Notes: generated from the sequence alone by a model not told the origin. DNA of 64,000 nt from Paramarasmius palmivorus (GCA_037176845.1 JAYKXP010000040.1:310001-374000), one strand, 5' to 3'; numbered from the stretch's first letter, positions 32,845 through 44,878 are shown. Numbers and translations are program-made.

Positions 32845-35800
32845 TCACTCGTCTTCTGATTCCACATCTTCATTTGAATCAGTGAGTTTTGCAACAGTGT
32901 CCTGAACATATTTCTCCAATAGAGCGCGATCAGAGATGAATAATGGCAGTGGATATCCATCACTTCTCCCGTTATCATCGGCATTGAGTAACGCCTCTTT
33001 TCGCAAATCTTCAAGCTTCGAGAGCGTATACATGCGTACCCATCTTCCTAACTTGCAGAGGAAGTGTTCGACAAATATTGGGCCAAACTGCAGCATGTCC
33101 TTTTGCTGATCATTCAGATAATGGTCCAGGAACGTATACACGCACCAAAACGCCTGCGTAATTGACGCAAGTGTTAATGGACCATCAAATCCAAGAATCT
33201 GTAGGCCGACAATGGCACCTTTATCCAACTGTAAGACGATGGAGGCCATCTCAGGAACTGATGGAGGTGAACACAAGTCAAAGAGGCATAGTGTATTTGC
33301 AAGCTGCAGGCCTGTGAGACTATTCTTGCCGAAGCCGTCGACATCTATGTCGATACCAAGTTGAAGTGCTTCGGCATATGTGCGAGGCTCCGAGACAAAT
33401 GTCGCCCATTCATCCTGTACCTTGTGTGAGAAAAAACGAGAAAGTTTTTCACGCATAGGTTGTGGACGAAGTGGCGAGGGCTTGAGAGAGAGACTGTCAG
33501 AGGGCTGACCCCAGCAGCGCGAATTGAAGTATATAAGAGGTTGGTCGCAATGCTCGTTTTCCTCCTCCACTTGCTCAAATACTTGAGCACATCGTTCGCT
33601 GCTCTCAAACCATTCGGTAAGATGTGTACGCGCAAAATCTGCGGTGAGGTTTCCCTGACCTGTACCCAACCGTAACAGAATATTGGATAGTCCCCACCGT
33701 GACCGCAGACCGCCATCCGATTCAGGAGCCATACAGACCATTGTTTCCTGTAGAAGCTGTTGTGCACCATTCCGAGCACGAATTGGATTGAAATGATCAG
33801 GGTCACCTCTACGGAAGGTGCTTGTGTGTGGGTCCTGTCCATCAAGAATGCGGCGCAATGGGTAGGAATAGGCTTCCTCGCTATCTGCTTTCGCAAAAAC
33901 TTCCCGAAGTATAATTGAGAGAAGACCAAACTGGGGCATCTGGTATGTAGGAAAAGCATCAACGAGGGGCTGACTGGGATCATCATGGGGAAGAGTGGCA
34001 TATGGGTTGTTCTCCAGAAACTTGCGTGTTGCCTTTCGGGATTTTACTCCACGCGGAAGAGGAATGGTCCCCATCTGCACGATACAGCGTGTAAGTGCTT
34101 CCAAGAGCTGACGCCCCTCTTCCTGGAGACCAGGTTTGTCCGGGTTAAGCTTAAGTAGGCGGAGGAAAGGGGCCATAGCGTCGTCTGGATCATTTTGAAT
34201 CCTAAGCGCTACAGAGTGAACCTCTATCTTGCTGCCGAACAGATTCCAAGGAGCTTTAAGAAAGTGCTGCATTTGGGAGCAACAGAAAAGGCCATCGTGG
34301 TCAAACACTTCGAGGAAGCAGTCGAGGAATGCACCTCGGGTCAACATGCTGTCTTGCAACTTCCGTAGCTGTTTTTGCCCATCCTTGCCTTTAGACTTTG
34401 CTCGTACTCGACCCAGGCGCTGTTCAGTGCCTCGAAGGGCTACAGTCAGCCCGTACAGAGAGCAGAAGTCTATGAATACCTCTATACAAGAGGTGTGGAA
34501 TGTTTGTGGGCGGGAAAGACCGCATCGGGAAGAAACCTGATATGAGACAGATCCATTGCGGTCACTGCCAAACAAACTTGGAGGTAATTTGTCGCGGGGA
34601 ATAGAAATGGTACGGTTCTTCTGCTGAGAACCTTCAAGACCCTGAAGTGCTGTTTTGATGGCAATGGCAAGAGGTCCGAGCGATGGGAAATCGCGAAGTA
34701 GAGTTGTTTCATTTGGAGAAGCAAAGAGATACTGGGCAATATAGGGACCATAAATTGAATGCCAGTGAAACACGTATAGTAGGGACCGGCATGTCATAAA
34801 GTTCACAGCATGTCGAACGGCGTCGAGTTGCAGGGAGGCATGTTCCGTCTCGTAGTACACTTCTTGTGCTTTCTCTAAGCCTGACAAAAGGCTCAGTGTA
34901 ATCGCGTCGGAAGGAGAGTCGTATGACATTTCGAGCTCGGTCTGCTTTGCCCGTAGCACGTCGCAGTCTTTCAGAAGTTCCTCAACTCTGTACACCGAAG
35001 GCAGCAAGGACTTCTTGGAAAGCCGTCCTTCCAGTCCCTGCATTTCCAACACCTCTCCCCGAAGAGTCGAAAGGGTCAAGAGATTCTGAAGGGCTTTATA
35101 GGAATAGCTATTCTGCGAAATACTACTGAGTGCAGCATCATGCTGATCACGGTCCCTCGTGGCATAGAATTCTGTAATCAAAGTAGGACTACTTCGCGTG
35201 AATAAGTTACTCATCATAGAGAAGAGATGAACGTACTCTATATCTTCAGATGGGATTTCTTTATCTTCTTCTGCTCCTAAACCTTCCCATCTAACCATGA
35301 ATGTACCGCTAGCAGGATTCTGGGCAGGTATTAGTCATTGATCGCTGCAGCCAAAGTGTTGCAGCGCTTACCTCAGAAACCAAAAAGGATACTGAGTATT
35401 GCAATTCAGGAGAAGATAGTCGAGAGAACGGGGATTCAGCCCGTGCAGGTGATGTCTCCTCATCATCCATATCTACGTCACTTGGGATGGTGAGAGGACT
35501 TTGTGGCACTGGTGAAGGTGGTGGCGATTCTATCTCTGGTGACAGAATTCTCCGGTGTAGTCTTCGCTTGGATGGTTTGAGTACAGGAGCAGCACTACTG
35601 GATGTGTCGTCTTCGTCTTCCGAAGCGAGATACACAGGGTGTAATGCTGAATCCAACTTGTACAGACGACGACGCTTTGCAGCTTGTCCCTCAGGCAATT
35701 GAATTTGATTCAAGCCAACTTTCCGTAACACTCGCGTTGCGTTCCACTGAGAAACAAGCGGTGGAGGGGGTGGTAGTGAGGAATTGGATGAAGGTAGTAT

Positions 35801-37782
35801 GTTGACAGGCACGCGAGCATTACTAGAATCCTTGCGTGCCTGTTTCTGTCCACGGCGAAAGTCACTTTTTGTCATAGCGATATAGTACTCCCACGAGTTC
35901 TTGTGGTGAGTCTTGTAATGTGCACGCATAAATGCTACCCAGGAATTGTGAGAGACAGGATTGAAAGGAGGAGGCATGACATGAGTTTCATCGCCGTCAA
36001 GAGTGCGAATGCCGGTGACAAATGGCGTTGTGTAGCCCATACTGAACATGGTATTATGCATGCGATAGAACTGTTCGTAGCAGAGACGTGTCAGCCACGA
36101 CTGTCTGGAACCAAGAGCTGGAATGCCATCATCGACGAAATTATGAAGACGCTGACCATGGCCTTCTGCGAGAAGAAGATCATTGCCCAACCCTGTTGGT
36201 GGGGCAGCGACAATGGGAGAGGTCCGCTCAATAGCCTCGTAATTGGGATACATGACAAACGCGAGACGATTGACTTTGTCAACTTTCTGATAACGTTCAA
36301 AGAATTCTTTCAGGAAGTCGTTACGAGCTTGCTCGTTGACAGAAGGGGAAGTTCCGCAATGTAGATCGTTGCCTTTGAACAACAAAAAAAGGCGAACTTC
36401 GCCACTTTGGTTGACTTCAACACGTGCATACAGACCAGCACGAGCTAGTAAAAAGGCCCCCATGTCGCTACCTGAGGGAGACATTAGCTTGGGTAAATGT
36501 CCATGTTAAGCTACATTTGACGTACCTTTGGGAAGCCGCATGAAAATGACCAATAGTGTCCATCGTGCCCAATGATCATTCTTATCAACGTGCCACTTTC
36601 CTTGTTTGCGTCCAATGGATAGCTCAAGGCTCCCCCCTTCCCAGCTGGAGGAGACGTTAAGCTGAACACTGGTAGGACCAGGGAAAAGCCCTCCTGCGGA
36701 GAAGACATTCATGTCTATATCGCGGAACTGCGTGACATCCCATTCCCATTTCGACATGCATAGTGGTGCAATGAGGTGGTACAATGAGTTCAGCAGCTCA
36801 AGAGCTTTACTGAGGCGTTCCTTTGCGATGGGGGAGTTGGCCTGAACAGCAGGTGAAATTGTTCCACGTCCACGGCCTTGTTCCTGCGTTGTTGCGATAG
36901 AGAATGAACCATCGGGACTTCCATCGGGGGGAGCATCTCCGGAACGAAGATTGCGAGTAAGACCGAGGTCATAGAGCGCCAGCCCAGGACCATCGTCGTC
37001 AAGACCCCAGCTAATTTGCCAGAGCTGGTCGCAAGCTTCATGTATTTGACGATATGTCGAGGATGATGCAACGGTGTAGAGGCTATCAAGCGTCTGGAGG
37101 CAAGCTATGGTGACAAACCGCGATGGGTCTCCGTCGATTGCGACTCCAAAAGGGATGCCTGGTACTAACGGGGTCATGCCCTCAATCTCTGCCATTGTGA
37201 AAGACTGTTGAATCGCATTGTATTCAATAGGGTTTGTGCCGTGGGGTGACAATGTACGAACAAGTTGGTCGCGAGTGTTGGCTTTGGATGAAGGATCGAA
37301 GTTGGTGACATAGCAGCAGCCAGCTGCAAATCTCCAGTCTTGCATTCGGAGGCTGTATATAGGTGCAAGTGGATATGAAAAACCCGCGGGAGCAGGTATT
37401 GTAATGGGAGGTGGTAAAAGTTCCGAAGGAAGAGTTTTGATGCGTTCCACAAGTTCAGCATCAACAGGCCAATGCCAGCCTGGATCTGAGAAGGATACGA
37501 TGGGAGCTGGTGTAATTGATGTTGTAGGAAGGCAATATAAGCCTAGGCCAGCTGCTGTGAGCAAAAATTCAATGCACCATTTGAACACACACCGGAAAAT
37601 GTAGACTGAGAGGGGCTCTCGTAGATGGGAGGACCAAGGTTTGGAAGATCAGGATCCCGCTCCAAGATCCTAGGATAGACGGTTGATACACCTTGCTCTT
37701 GTTGTGAAGATGAGGGCAGGCCATGATCAGTTGAATTAACAGAATGGAGGTTTAGGAGATTAGACGCTGAATGCATGTTCAT
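32845..37782 (-). CDS. TET/JBP-like 2-oxoglutarate dioxygenase, 1,597 residues
   Basis: Four exons (37782-37593, 37554-36526, 36471-35372, 35319-32845), phases consistent. Iron-binding residues of the double-stranded beta-helix are visible: H385-x-D387 in KWHVDKND and H444 in NDLHCGT. R475 in NRLAFVMYPN is a candidate 2-oxoglutarate ligand. The domain occupies about residues 340-490. It is followed by a proline/serine linker with basic patches (AAKRRRLYK, SKRRLHRR), likely nuclear localisation, and an unrecognised 820-residue C-terminal region ending in an acidic tail. TET/JBP enzymes oxidise 5-methylcytosine or thymine in DNA. Here it may counter methylation silencing of the element. Start chosen as the first ATG of the MNMHSAS frame. 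Confidence 0.8.
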
Positions 37783-38396
37783 GAAGGTATAGGCGACGAA
37801 TGGATGGGACAAGATGAACAGAGCACCATGAAAGGTGTCACGTCACGGTCACTCAGACCGGAAAGTTTGAACTTTCTGGTCCGAACGACCGTGACATTGT
37901 CACATAGCTTAACACAACGCTTTTTTTTTTTATCAAAACACCATCTGGATACTAGCGTAACATACAATACTGAAGTATTCCAATAGGTATAGTACTGGTA
38001 TAGTACTCTAATGCGCTGGTTAGAGGCCGTGCATGCTCTGTCATGGATTACTTCACTGACGGCATCTATTCATGGTGGTTAGTGAACAGTAAGCCATCCA
38101 TGAGGTCCTTGAATGAGGTGAGTGAATGGCCTTCACGCCATATCAAGGTATCCATGCACGGGATGCAAGGGTCACTGTGAACTAAAGTCAATACCCTTAG
38201 ATCCAATGAGAGTGCATTCCATACCTCCTCAGTTCATGCGTGGACTGATAGCGCGACCTTGCTGAACGATTGTTGATTGCTGCCGGACCCTGGCTGAAGA
38301 AAGTATTGAGTATACGATGTTGGAGAATAGGTGGAAGAAGAAGACGACGACGACGGGATGTTTCGGTTGACGTGGAATGTTTGCGTAAGTTTTGCG
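37783..38396. other. Right subterminal non-coding region of the KDZ element
   Basis: Contains the right palindrome, a poly-T run (37919-37931) and repeated CATGCA/TTCATGG/GTGAATG words like those on the left. Confidence 0.5.
37837..37903. repeat. 67-bp subterminal palindrome, right copy
   Basis: Direct repeat of 23575-23641. The outer arms here pair better (GTCACGGT/ACCGTGAC). Confidence 0.85.
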
Positions 38397-38440
38397 GTTC
38401 CCCGTTCCCTGTCCCCCGGTTCCCGGGATGCAGTGGGTCC
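38397..38440 (-). repeat. Right terminal inverted repeat of the KDZ element
   Basis: Read on the minus strand it begins GGACCCACTGCATCCCGGGA. The first 22 bases match the left end with one mismatch, and a GGGAAC-rich tract follows on both sides. Confidence 0.78.
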
Positions 38441-38457
38441 GACGTTCTGAAACCATC

Positions 38458-38689
38458 ATGACCTCCAGTCTCATCCAAGAGCTTCAGCTCGAGAAGCATC
38501 CCGCAGGAGGTGTGGAAGATGGCGAGATTACCGCCTGGCTCAGAGGAATGTTTGCTCTCTCTGGTGGTCGTTCCAGGATTCCATTGGGAGGATCACGAGT
38601 TCCTAACAAAGGAAGGTCTTGAAGAGCTTCTTGCGGGCGTCGAAGGCGGTGAAGAGAACATTGCTGATTTTGGGAAATACCTAAAGTAA
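38458..38689 (+). pseudogene. Cupin_5 (DUF985)-like gene, internally deleted and frameshifted
   Basis: The ATG opens with SLIQELQLEKHPAGG, matching the start of DUF985-type cupins (usually ...HPEGGYF). The frame then loses the cupin core. A second frame ends with VVPGFHWEDHEFLTKEG, the family's conserved C-terminal block, and stops at 38687-38689. Intact members are about 150-170 residues; here the middle is missing. The ATG lies 17 bp from the right end of the KDZ element, so the element probably landed in this gene's leader. Confidence 0.6.
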
Positions 38690-39245
38690 CATCAGAAAGT
38701 CCGTTTCTTCTTATTCGTGATTATGGTCCTGAATCATGTAGCTTTGCACAGAAGACGACCTGAAAGTTCGCAGTGTACACGGGCTAGTGCGAAGCAATAT
38801 ACGCGAAGTTCTCTATGTTTCGATCGCTGTCGTGCTGCACTTAGGTTTGGTTGTATGAAACCGCACTTATGGACTTTGCATAATACTTTCCAGGAGAACG
38901 ATGAAGGGCGTTCAGTCAGTCTGCTGAATCACAATGGTAATACCGATATATAATCGCCTTTGAATGGAACTAAACACTACTCCACTTCTCTTATGGCTGA
39001 CGGAGCCTCAGTGTATGTCGGTCGAGGCAATTAGTGGGATTTCCTCAGACCCAGCCTTTGTTGGGTTCATTGAAGCCGTTTCGAATGATGCTTAGAATCA
39101 CCTGTGCTTTGACCTGAGGCTGTGGTAGATATGTGGCGTGTGCGGCTTTATTGCTTTGACCTTCTCGAAGATATCCCTATATAAGCTACTTCAAGGAAGG
39201 CCAACTCGATGTACTGTTTCAACTTCAGCCACTTCGTCTTTCCAA
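38690..39245. other. No gene recognised
   Basis: About 0.55 kb between the cupin remnant and the next small gene with no recognisable feature. Confidence 0.4.
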
Positions 39246-39937
39246 ATGACCTCTGCCTCCCTGGACAACTTGTTACTGTTCGTGAATTCATCACTCTAAT
39301 GAGGGTTGCCACTAATGGAGTCTTCGCAATAGATTAGCCTGTGTCGCAGATGAGGTTTCAAGATTTGAAGGGAGGCTGGAAGAGATTTCGCGAACTATAT
39401 GGTGCGTACTCTGTTTCTGTCATACTTTTGAATGTAATATAAAGGTCTGGTTTCTGTGTGCAGCACTGGAATCATTCCGCCGGAAGACGAAATGCTTACA
39501 CCGAATATGCCTGCGCTACCAAATTACACTGATCAGTTTGAGCTTAGGAAGGCTGGCATTCCGGATTTTCTTCCTCTAGGGTATGTCGTGCTCGCTAGAC
39601 TCAGTCATAGTGGAATTTGTAATCGGTTTTTCCCAGACCTAATATTCCGGTTCTCCCAGCTTCAGCACCAAGAGAAGACAAGTTGTGGGCAGGTTCAAAC
39701 GAGTCAAGCAAGGGTAAATTGAAGGTTGAAGTCGTCCCGTCGAAACACTCAAAAGGAGATCACAAACACGACGAGAAACTCGACTGGGAGCAAACTATAG
39801 CAGCCAAGATGTCGACGTGTATTGTTGAGCTCAAGGCAGAGATGATAGCGTCCTATTTCTCAGATTCAAACACCTCCTTTTCTGAAGCTCTGCGGACCCG
39901 CTTTCCAGTGAGCGCTGTTAGAACTCCAATCAATTAG
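39246..39937 (+). CDS. Hypothetical protein, 172 residues
   Basis: Four exons (39246-39277, 39333-39401, 39464-39580, 39637-39937) join in frame with GT/AG sites; the first intron has a CTAAT branch-like motif. The product has an N-terminal helix (RFEGRLEEISRTI), a Pro-rich middle (PPEDEMLTPNMPALPNY) and a Lys/His-charged C-terminal third. No family is recognised. The first exon is short and its start is the least certain part. Confidence 0.5.
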
Positions 39938-40105
39938 GTTCTATCAAGGATGATGCTATTAGTAGATACTCTGTCCCCACTCTATTTCCCGTTTGAAAAG
40001 CTTGGTCTATTCGATTATACGTAGATCGAGGTAATCAGAAGTACTAATGAGTCTACACATAGCTTTCTGAAAGTGATGGATGATAGATGAAAGCAAGTTA
40101 TTACT

Positions 40106-40204
40106 GGTAAGATGGCCGAGCGGTTAAGGCGTGTGACTCAAGCTGTTGAAAGCTTCCCTTCTCATGGGGGAAACCCCGCCTGGGTTCAAATCCCAGTCTT
40201 ACCA
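40106..40204 (+). tRNA. tRNA-Leu (CAA), with 18-nt intron
   Basis: The acceptor pairs GGTAAGA with TCTTACC perfectly, with discriminator A. The D-arm has GCCGAGCGGTTAAGGC, typical of tRNA-Leu. The anticodon loop is CTCAAGC with anticodon CAA, the stem TGTGA/TCATG uses two wobble pairs, and there is a long variable arm (GGGGGAAACCCC). The T-arm is CTGGG-TTCAAAT-CCCAG. An intron of about 18 nt follows position 37. Confidence 0.88.
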
Positions 40205-41056
40205 TGTTTTTGCGATCATCTTCGGAGCGGACCTAACGCGGTCGAACATCTATGCATGCTGGTCGGCTAGGACCGAAGAATGCAGGCATCCTTACCCACC
40301 TGGCATCGACATAGAGTCCCCAATTTTGCTCTGATTTTGCTCGATTAATATAATACAAGGTTTGACATGAGAAACCCACTTGTGCCCGGGATTCCAACTT
40401 TCTACCTCCACAGGAGTAAAGGCATCCGAGTCCAGCTGGTGTAGCTTGCATATAGTCATCGGAAACGTAAAGTGCAAGACACGCGGCGCGATAAAATTTA
40501 GGGTTCCCGGAGTATTCCGAGGTGACACCTCTTCCTTTCTCTTATCTACCAAATCTCTACAGGGTTTTGTCTGTCTTCTTATCCGTCTTCCACCGGATTC
40601 GACCAGATTGCAGCTCAACGTTAGAGAAGGTGTGTTCGAAGCTCGTGTTCAAATGTGAAACCTTCGATAAAAGCCTATAAGTCTATCGCACCTCATGTGC
40701 AAACACGGGGACAGCGGAGTGGTGCCCGCGATCATCGCTTTAATTTTCTGTTGCCCATTTATGTCCGGGAAGTTCGAATCACTGTGTGATGCCCGTCGGC
40801 TCCTGGTGCATTGCAGATAATGTGACATCCGCTGCAATATGCGTACTTTAATATAACCATGATGCATCTCGGAGGAAATTGTGCTCGAGACTCGACTCGG
40901 AGGGCAGAAAGTCAACATTACTGGAAGATAGGCAGTCGGTAATAAAAAGAGCCTCGAGTGCGCAATTCGGTTACGCCCGTGGCATCAGCGCTCAGCGCTC
41001 AGTGCTAATCATAGCTTACACTATGCTCATGAATGCCGTCCCGGGTGCTTCGTACA
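40205..41056. other. No gene recognised; upstream region of membrane protein gene
   Basis: About 0.85 kb with only short open frames. A small tandem repeat (cagcgctcag) lies near 40986-41003. Confidence 0.4.
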
Positions 41057-41065
41057 TATATAAAA
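41057..41065 (+). promoter_or_regulatory. TATA box of the membrane protein gene
   Basis: TATATAAAA lies about 40 bp upstream of the ATG at 41104, a good match to the eukaryotic consensus. Confidence 0.45.
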
Positions 41066-41103
41066 TGCCTTTCACAGCAGATTCCCTTGTTTCCCGGTGA
41101 TAG

Positions 41104-42573
41104 ATGTCCGACATAGGTATCGATACCGCTAGTCTCGTTGCTCTACTTGTGGAGGGCATTTTCTATGGTAAGTTCTTCTCGCACTGGCAGCATCTCCAAC
41201 ACTTGGGCTAACGATCTTCAAAGGAATCCTCCTCTTTCTGTTCATTAGCCTGATGTTTGCGCTTCTTTGGAGACGCACAACTCCACTGTTACACGAGCAT
41301 AACAGTCCTCCTCCTCACCGTCTTAAATCTAAGATTCACATTATATCGTTCCTAATCGCATCAATCATGCTCTTGCTTGGCACTGTTGTGAGCATACACG
41401 CAAAACACTTGATGCTGACCCTTAATTCTTATATATTCTACAGCATATCGGTGTGGATCTCTATCGTGTTCTTGATGCCTTTGTTTTCCAAATTTCCGTC
41501 CAAACGCCGATTAAAACGCTCTCGGCCATTGACACGGAGACGTTCTTAGTCAAAATCTCCGTGTATTATTTGCAGACTCTTGTTGGGGACAGTTTTTGGG
41601 TGAGGTATTGTTCATTGGCATAGCTCTGACAACTCATATCTCGTTATCTTACTGCAGATTTATCGTACCTGTGTCATTTGGAACAACGATAAAAGAATCG
41701 GCACGGGCTTATCGGTCCTTTTGTTAGCAAGCGCAGGTGTGTCCCTTGTACAATCTTGTTTCGTATCGACGATTCTCAGGACATAGCAGCAATTGGCATA
41801 CGTGTCCTCGTTCTATACAGTGGTACCCCAAATACCGGGGATCCTATTTTCGGATCCCAAATAAACGCGTGGGCAATATCGTATGTAGCATCGACTTTGA
41901 TAATCAATCTTGGATGCACAGGTCTGCCCTGACAGTTTTAGAAACGACCTTGAACTAACTCTTCCAATCTAGGCTTGATTGCCGGACGCATCTGGTTCAG
42001 TCATCACAGGCTTATGCAATTGTTTTCAGAAAACATCATGCAAAGGCCATACCAAGTGCCTACAATCACTTACATTGTGATTGAGTCCGGAATCATATAC
42101 TCTGTCTGCCTCATCATCCTTCTTGGGCTGCATCTCCGTGGGAGCTACGCACAATACATTGTGAATGACGCGGTAAGTCCCGATTGATTCTACTACTACT
42201 CTGATAGGACACTGAACGGAGAGCAGGTGACGCAAATTATTGTGAGCGATTTTCGTAACGTCCGAGTCCTATGATTTGGCGCTGAGAAATCGACTAGGGA
42301 ATTGTCTTTACCTTGATAATCCTCCAAGTCATACTTGGTATATCGGACTCTCCGGCGACTACAGGCGCTGTCCACAGCCAGTGTACATTCACTCGACCGC
42401 ACGCTCCAACCTTTCGGAGGAATTCTGTCGCCTCACACGAGGTAGATGTACCCGCCGAGCTACTTTGCAGACGTCCCATGCACACACACAAATCTTCTGA
42501 GGCAAATGGTCGACCTTCGTCGAGGGGGTCAACAATAAGTCGCATTTGTCATGATTCATCTACTGTTAATTGA
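41104..42573 (+). CDS. Fungal multi-pass (about 7-TM) membrane protein
   Basis: Eight exons (41104-41167, 41224-41387, 41444-41599, 41658-41736, 41787-41921, 41973-42172, 42227-42241, 42298-42573) give 362 residues in frame. The first two thirds alternate hydrophobic helices with short loops. WIYRTCVIWNN after the third helix and an AGRIW motif after the fifth are typical of a large Agaricomycete family of seven-helix proteins of unknown function. The C-terminal 90 residues are polar, His/Arg/Ser-rich and probably cytoplasmic. The 15-nt seventh exon is unusual but needed for frame. A receptor-like role is possible; no ligand can be inferred. Confidence 0.78.
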
Positions 42574-42918
42574 GGTTATTTGTGGATAATCATAAGTCTC
42601 TGGTTGATAGAACAGAGCTGAGTATGGAAAGACCGAAGTAGCCGAAGCGACCGACTCTGGTGCCAGGTTGGCGACATCAGTACGTATATCCCCTGGCAAA
42701 CACATGAGCAACGGTCAGTAAACTGAACTAGATATGGCGGCAGATTCCATGCAAACCAGTCCCCTGTTAAAGAGACTCATACGCCACTCGGCTTCTTTGA
42801 ATGTCACCATAAGTAGATCGTTGATAGAATCTATAGACATGTCCCATACGTACTATGCCCGGATCAAGCACACTGGGATCTGTCTGAGTGTACTATCACG
42901 TGGAGCTGGGGGGGGCCA
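42574..42918. other. Intergenic, convergent genes
   Basis: 345 bp between the stop codons of the membrane protein and MFS-2. Nothing recognised. Confidence 0.4.
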
Positions 42919-44822
42919 TTAGAACTTGCCGCGTAGAGAGCGTAGGACAAGGTATTTTGTTACGACCATCAAGCCTGCAGAGAACAATATCATTGTTCCT
43001 GAATGACGCTTCAGTAGTAAATCGATGAAACACCACAAATAAACCAACCTGCATAATATCCAACGGTCTCAAATCCTCCTGAAGAGTGGTTGATGGCGCC
43101 GGATATCGGTGGGCCAATGAGGGCACCTACGGCGGCAATAGTCATTACCATTCCAGTTCGGCGACCCACATCGCCTATTTCTCCCATCTCGTACACAGGC
43201 ATGAGGAACGAGGACACGAATGCTCCTGAAGAGAAGCTAGGCAAAAGAGATGAGTGTTCGGGGCGCTTAAAATGCATAGATCTCGTTACCCGTATATGAT
43301 TGCCACCGCCACAAGTGAGCCTATATTGCGTGCAAATGGCCAAGCATATGTCAAGACTGCAGCTACTATAGTCATCGGAGCATAGTAATTGATGGGTCCT
43401 GGACGGGCTTGAGTGGTATGATTCAGCGAAGGTAAGGATACATACCTAACCTGTCCGTCATAATAGCGGAAGATAGACGTCCAAAACCAGAGGCAGCATT
43501 GGTGATCGATACCAAATAGAACGAAAAGTCGGGTGAAATCCCGAAATTTATCGCACTGATATCAATGTATGTAAGGACTGTTGTACACGGGTTGGTCAGC
43601 ATCGATACCACAACCGAGCGGTTCGCACAAGCTGACCTGTATACAACCCAAGAAATGAAACCCAAATTGCGAGGGAGTAAATTGAAAACGCAGGTGACTT
43701 GAACGCCTTTAGATTGAGTAGCCCTCCGGTGATGTGTACTGGGGGTAGCCGGCGGGCAAGGGTCAAGTTCGGTACAAACAGAACAAGGAGTAGAATGAAC
43801 CCTATGATGCGCATAGTCCATGGGAAGCTTTTCAGCGCAGATAAGTAGCTTTTAGAGAAGCCGTAATGGAAGGCTTACCCGACCTGTACAATGAGTCGTC
43901 TTGCTGCTATCGGAAGAACCGTCCCTCCAACTGATGAGCCTGTGGCGGTTACTCCTAATGCCAAGCCCCTCCTCCGCTTAAACCAGTGACCAATTACCCC
44001 CATAGATGGACCAAACACAGTGCCTGATGCGATCTTAAATTACGGGTCAGCATTCAAGAACAGCAGCAAAACATGGGTGCCTGCCCTCACCCCAAGAGCA
44101 AAGCCCTGACACAGTAGAAAGTGCCAATAGTGAGTACATTCAGCTATAATGAAGCAACACGCAACGATCACTGCTGAAGCGATCGCAAACGGAACCTTGA
44201 AAATGCCGACGTCGAATAGGCGGCCAGTTATGAGACCAGGTAAAAAGATCAATGAATACTAGATGTAGTATTAACGATGAGCTGGGCTTGTGGGGGTTCC
44301 TCACCTGAATGGAGCCAATCCAAGCACTGAACAAAGGGAAAAAATTAAGCGCACAACCGAAACATTGCAGACCACGTCGACCCACATCGTCGAGGGAGAA
44401 GTCCCTTTCAAAAGAGTCTCCTCATAGTATGACTGAAAAACCTGTTGTAACGGTCAGTTAATCGGGCAATCGACTCGCAAAGTTGACCATGGCATACACC
44501 CCATGAGTTGACAAAGCCAAAACTAATCGAAACTCAGTCTACGGCTGACAAGAGTAGATGGGTGACCCACGTTCCAAACCCAGCCAAAGACGTCTACCGA
44601 AATGTGTCAGAAGGAATTGAGTTGTCCGTGACTGAACAGAACACGTACCCCGAGGACAATCAACCAAGCTCTTGCTCCCCCATCCGGATAGTCATCGACG
44701 TCTGAGGATTTGGGTTGCTCCACATCCTTTTCATCCAACTCCTTCTCACCGTGGTATTCCCGGTGAACAGTTGGCGCATCGAACAAGCCTGATTGCGACA
44801 CCGGAGACACGGTAGAAGACAT
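42919..44822 (-). CDS. MFS transporter, monocarboxylate-permease type (MFS-2)
   Basis: Twelve exons give 440 residues: 44822-44649, 44593-44571, 44522-44498, 44441-44386, 44326-44305, 44258-44091, 44033-43879, 43827-43637, 43577-43446, 43398-43290, 43236-43049 and 42998-42919. It is the close paralogue of MFS-1. Every internal and terminal exon after the first has the same length, and motifs DDYPDGGARAW, VFQSYYEE, GHWFKRRRG and FSFYLVSITNAASGFGR are shared. The product is a plasma-membrane permease for a small carboxylate or related solute. The next gene upstream (45312-47436) is a third member in the same orientation. The frame is intact. Confidence 0.87.
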
Positions 44823-44878
44823 AGTGAGGAGGCGAAGAGAACCAAAGAAGGGGCATTGTCATCAGATCTTGAGCATTT

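Larger units (their letters stand above)
22736..38440. mobile_element. 15.7-kb KDZ-type DNA transposon carrying a TET/JBP-like dioxygenase
   Basis: Inverted ends, opening GGACCCACTG(A/C)ATCCCGGGAAC, enclose five genes, including a KDZ-type transposase and a TET/JBP-like 2-oxoglutarate dioxygenase. A 67-bp palindrome lies 839 bp inside the left end and 537 bp inside the right end. The flanking bases are GAC on both sides (22733-22735 and 38441-38443), a possible 3-bp target duplication. KDZ elements bearing TET/JBP genes are known in mushroom genomes. The three + strand genes and two - strand genes converge at about 31.6 kb. All five have unbroken spliced frames, so this copy may be intact and recent. 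Confidence 0.82.

Noticed and set aside
33345..34001. 218-codon minus-strand frame inside the dioxygenase gene
   Set aside because: It is a frame-shadow of exon 4, which is a continuous 825-codon exon in another frame.
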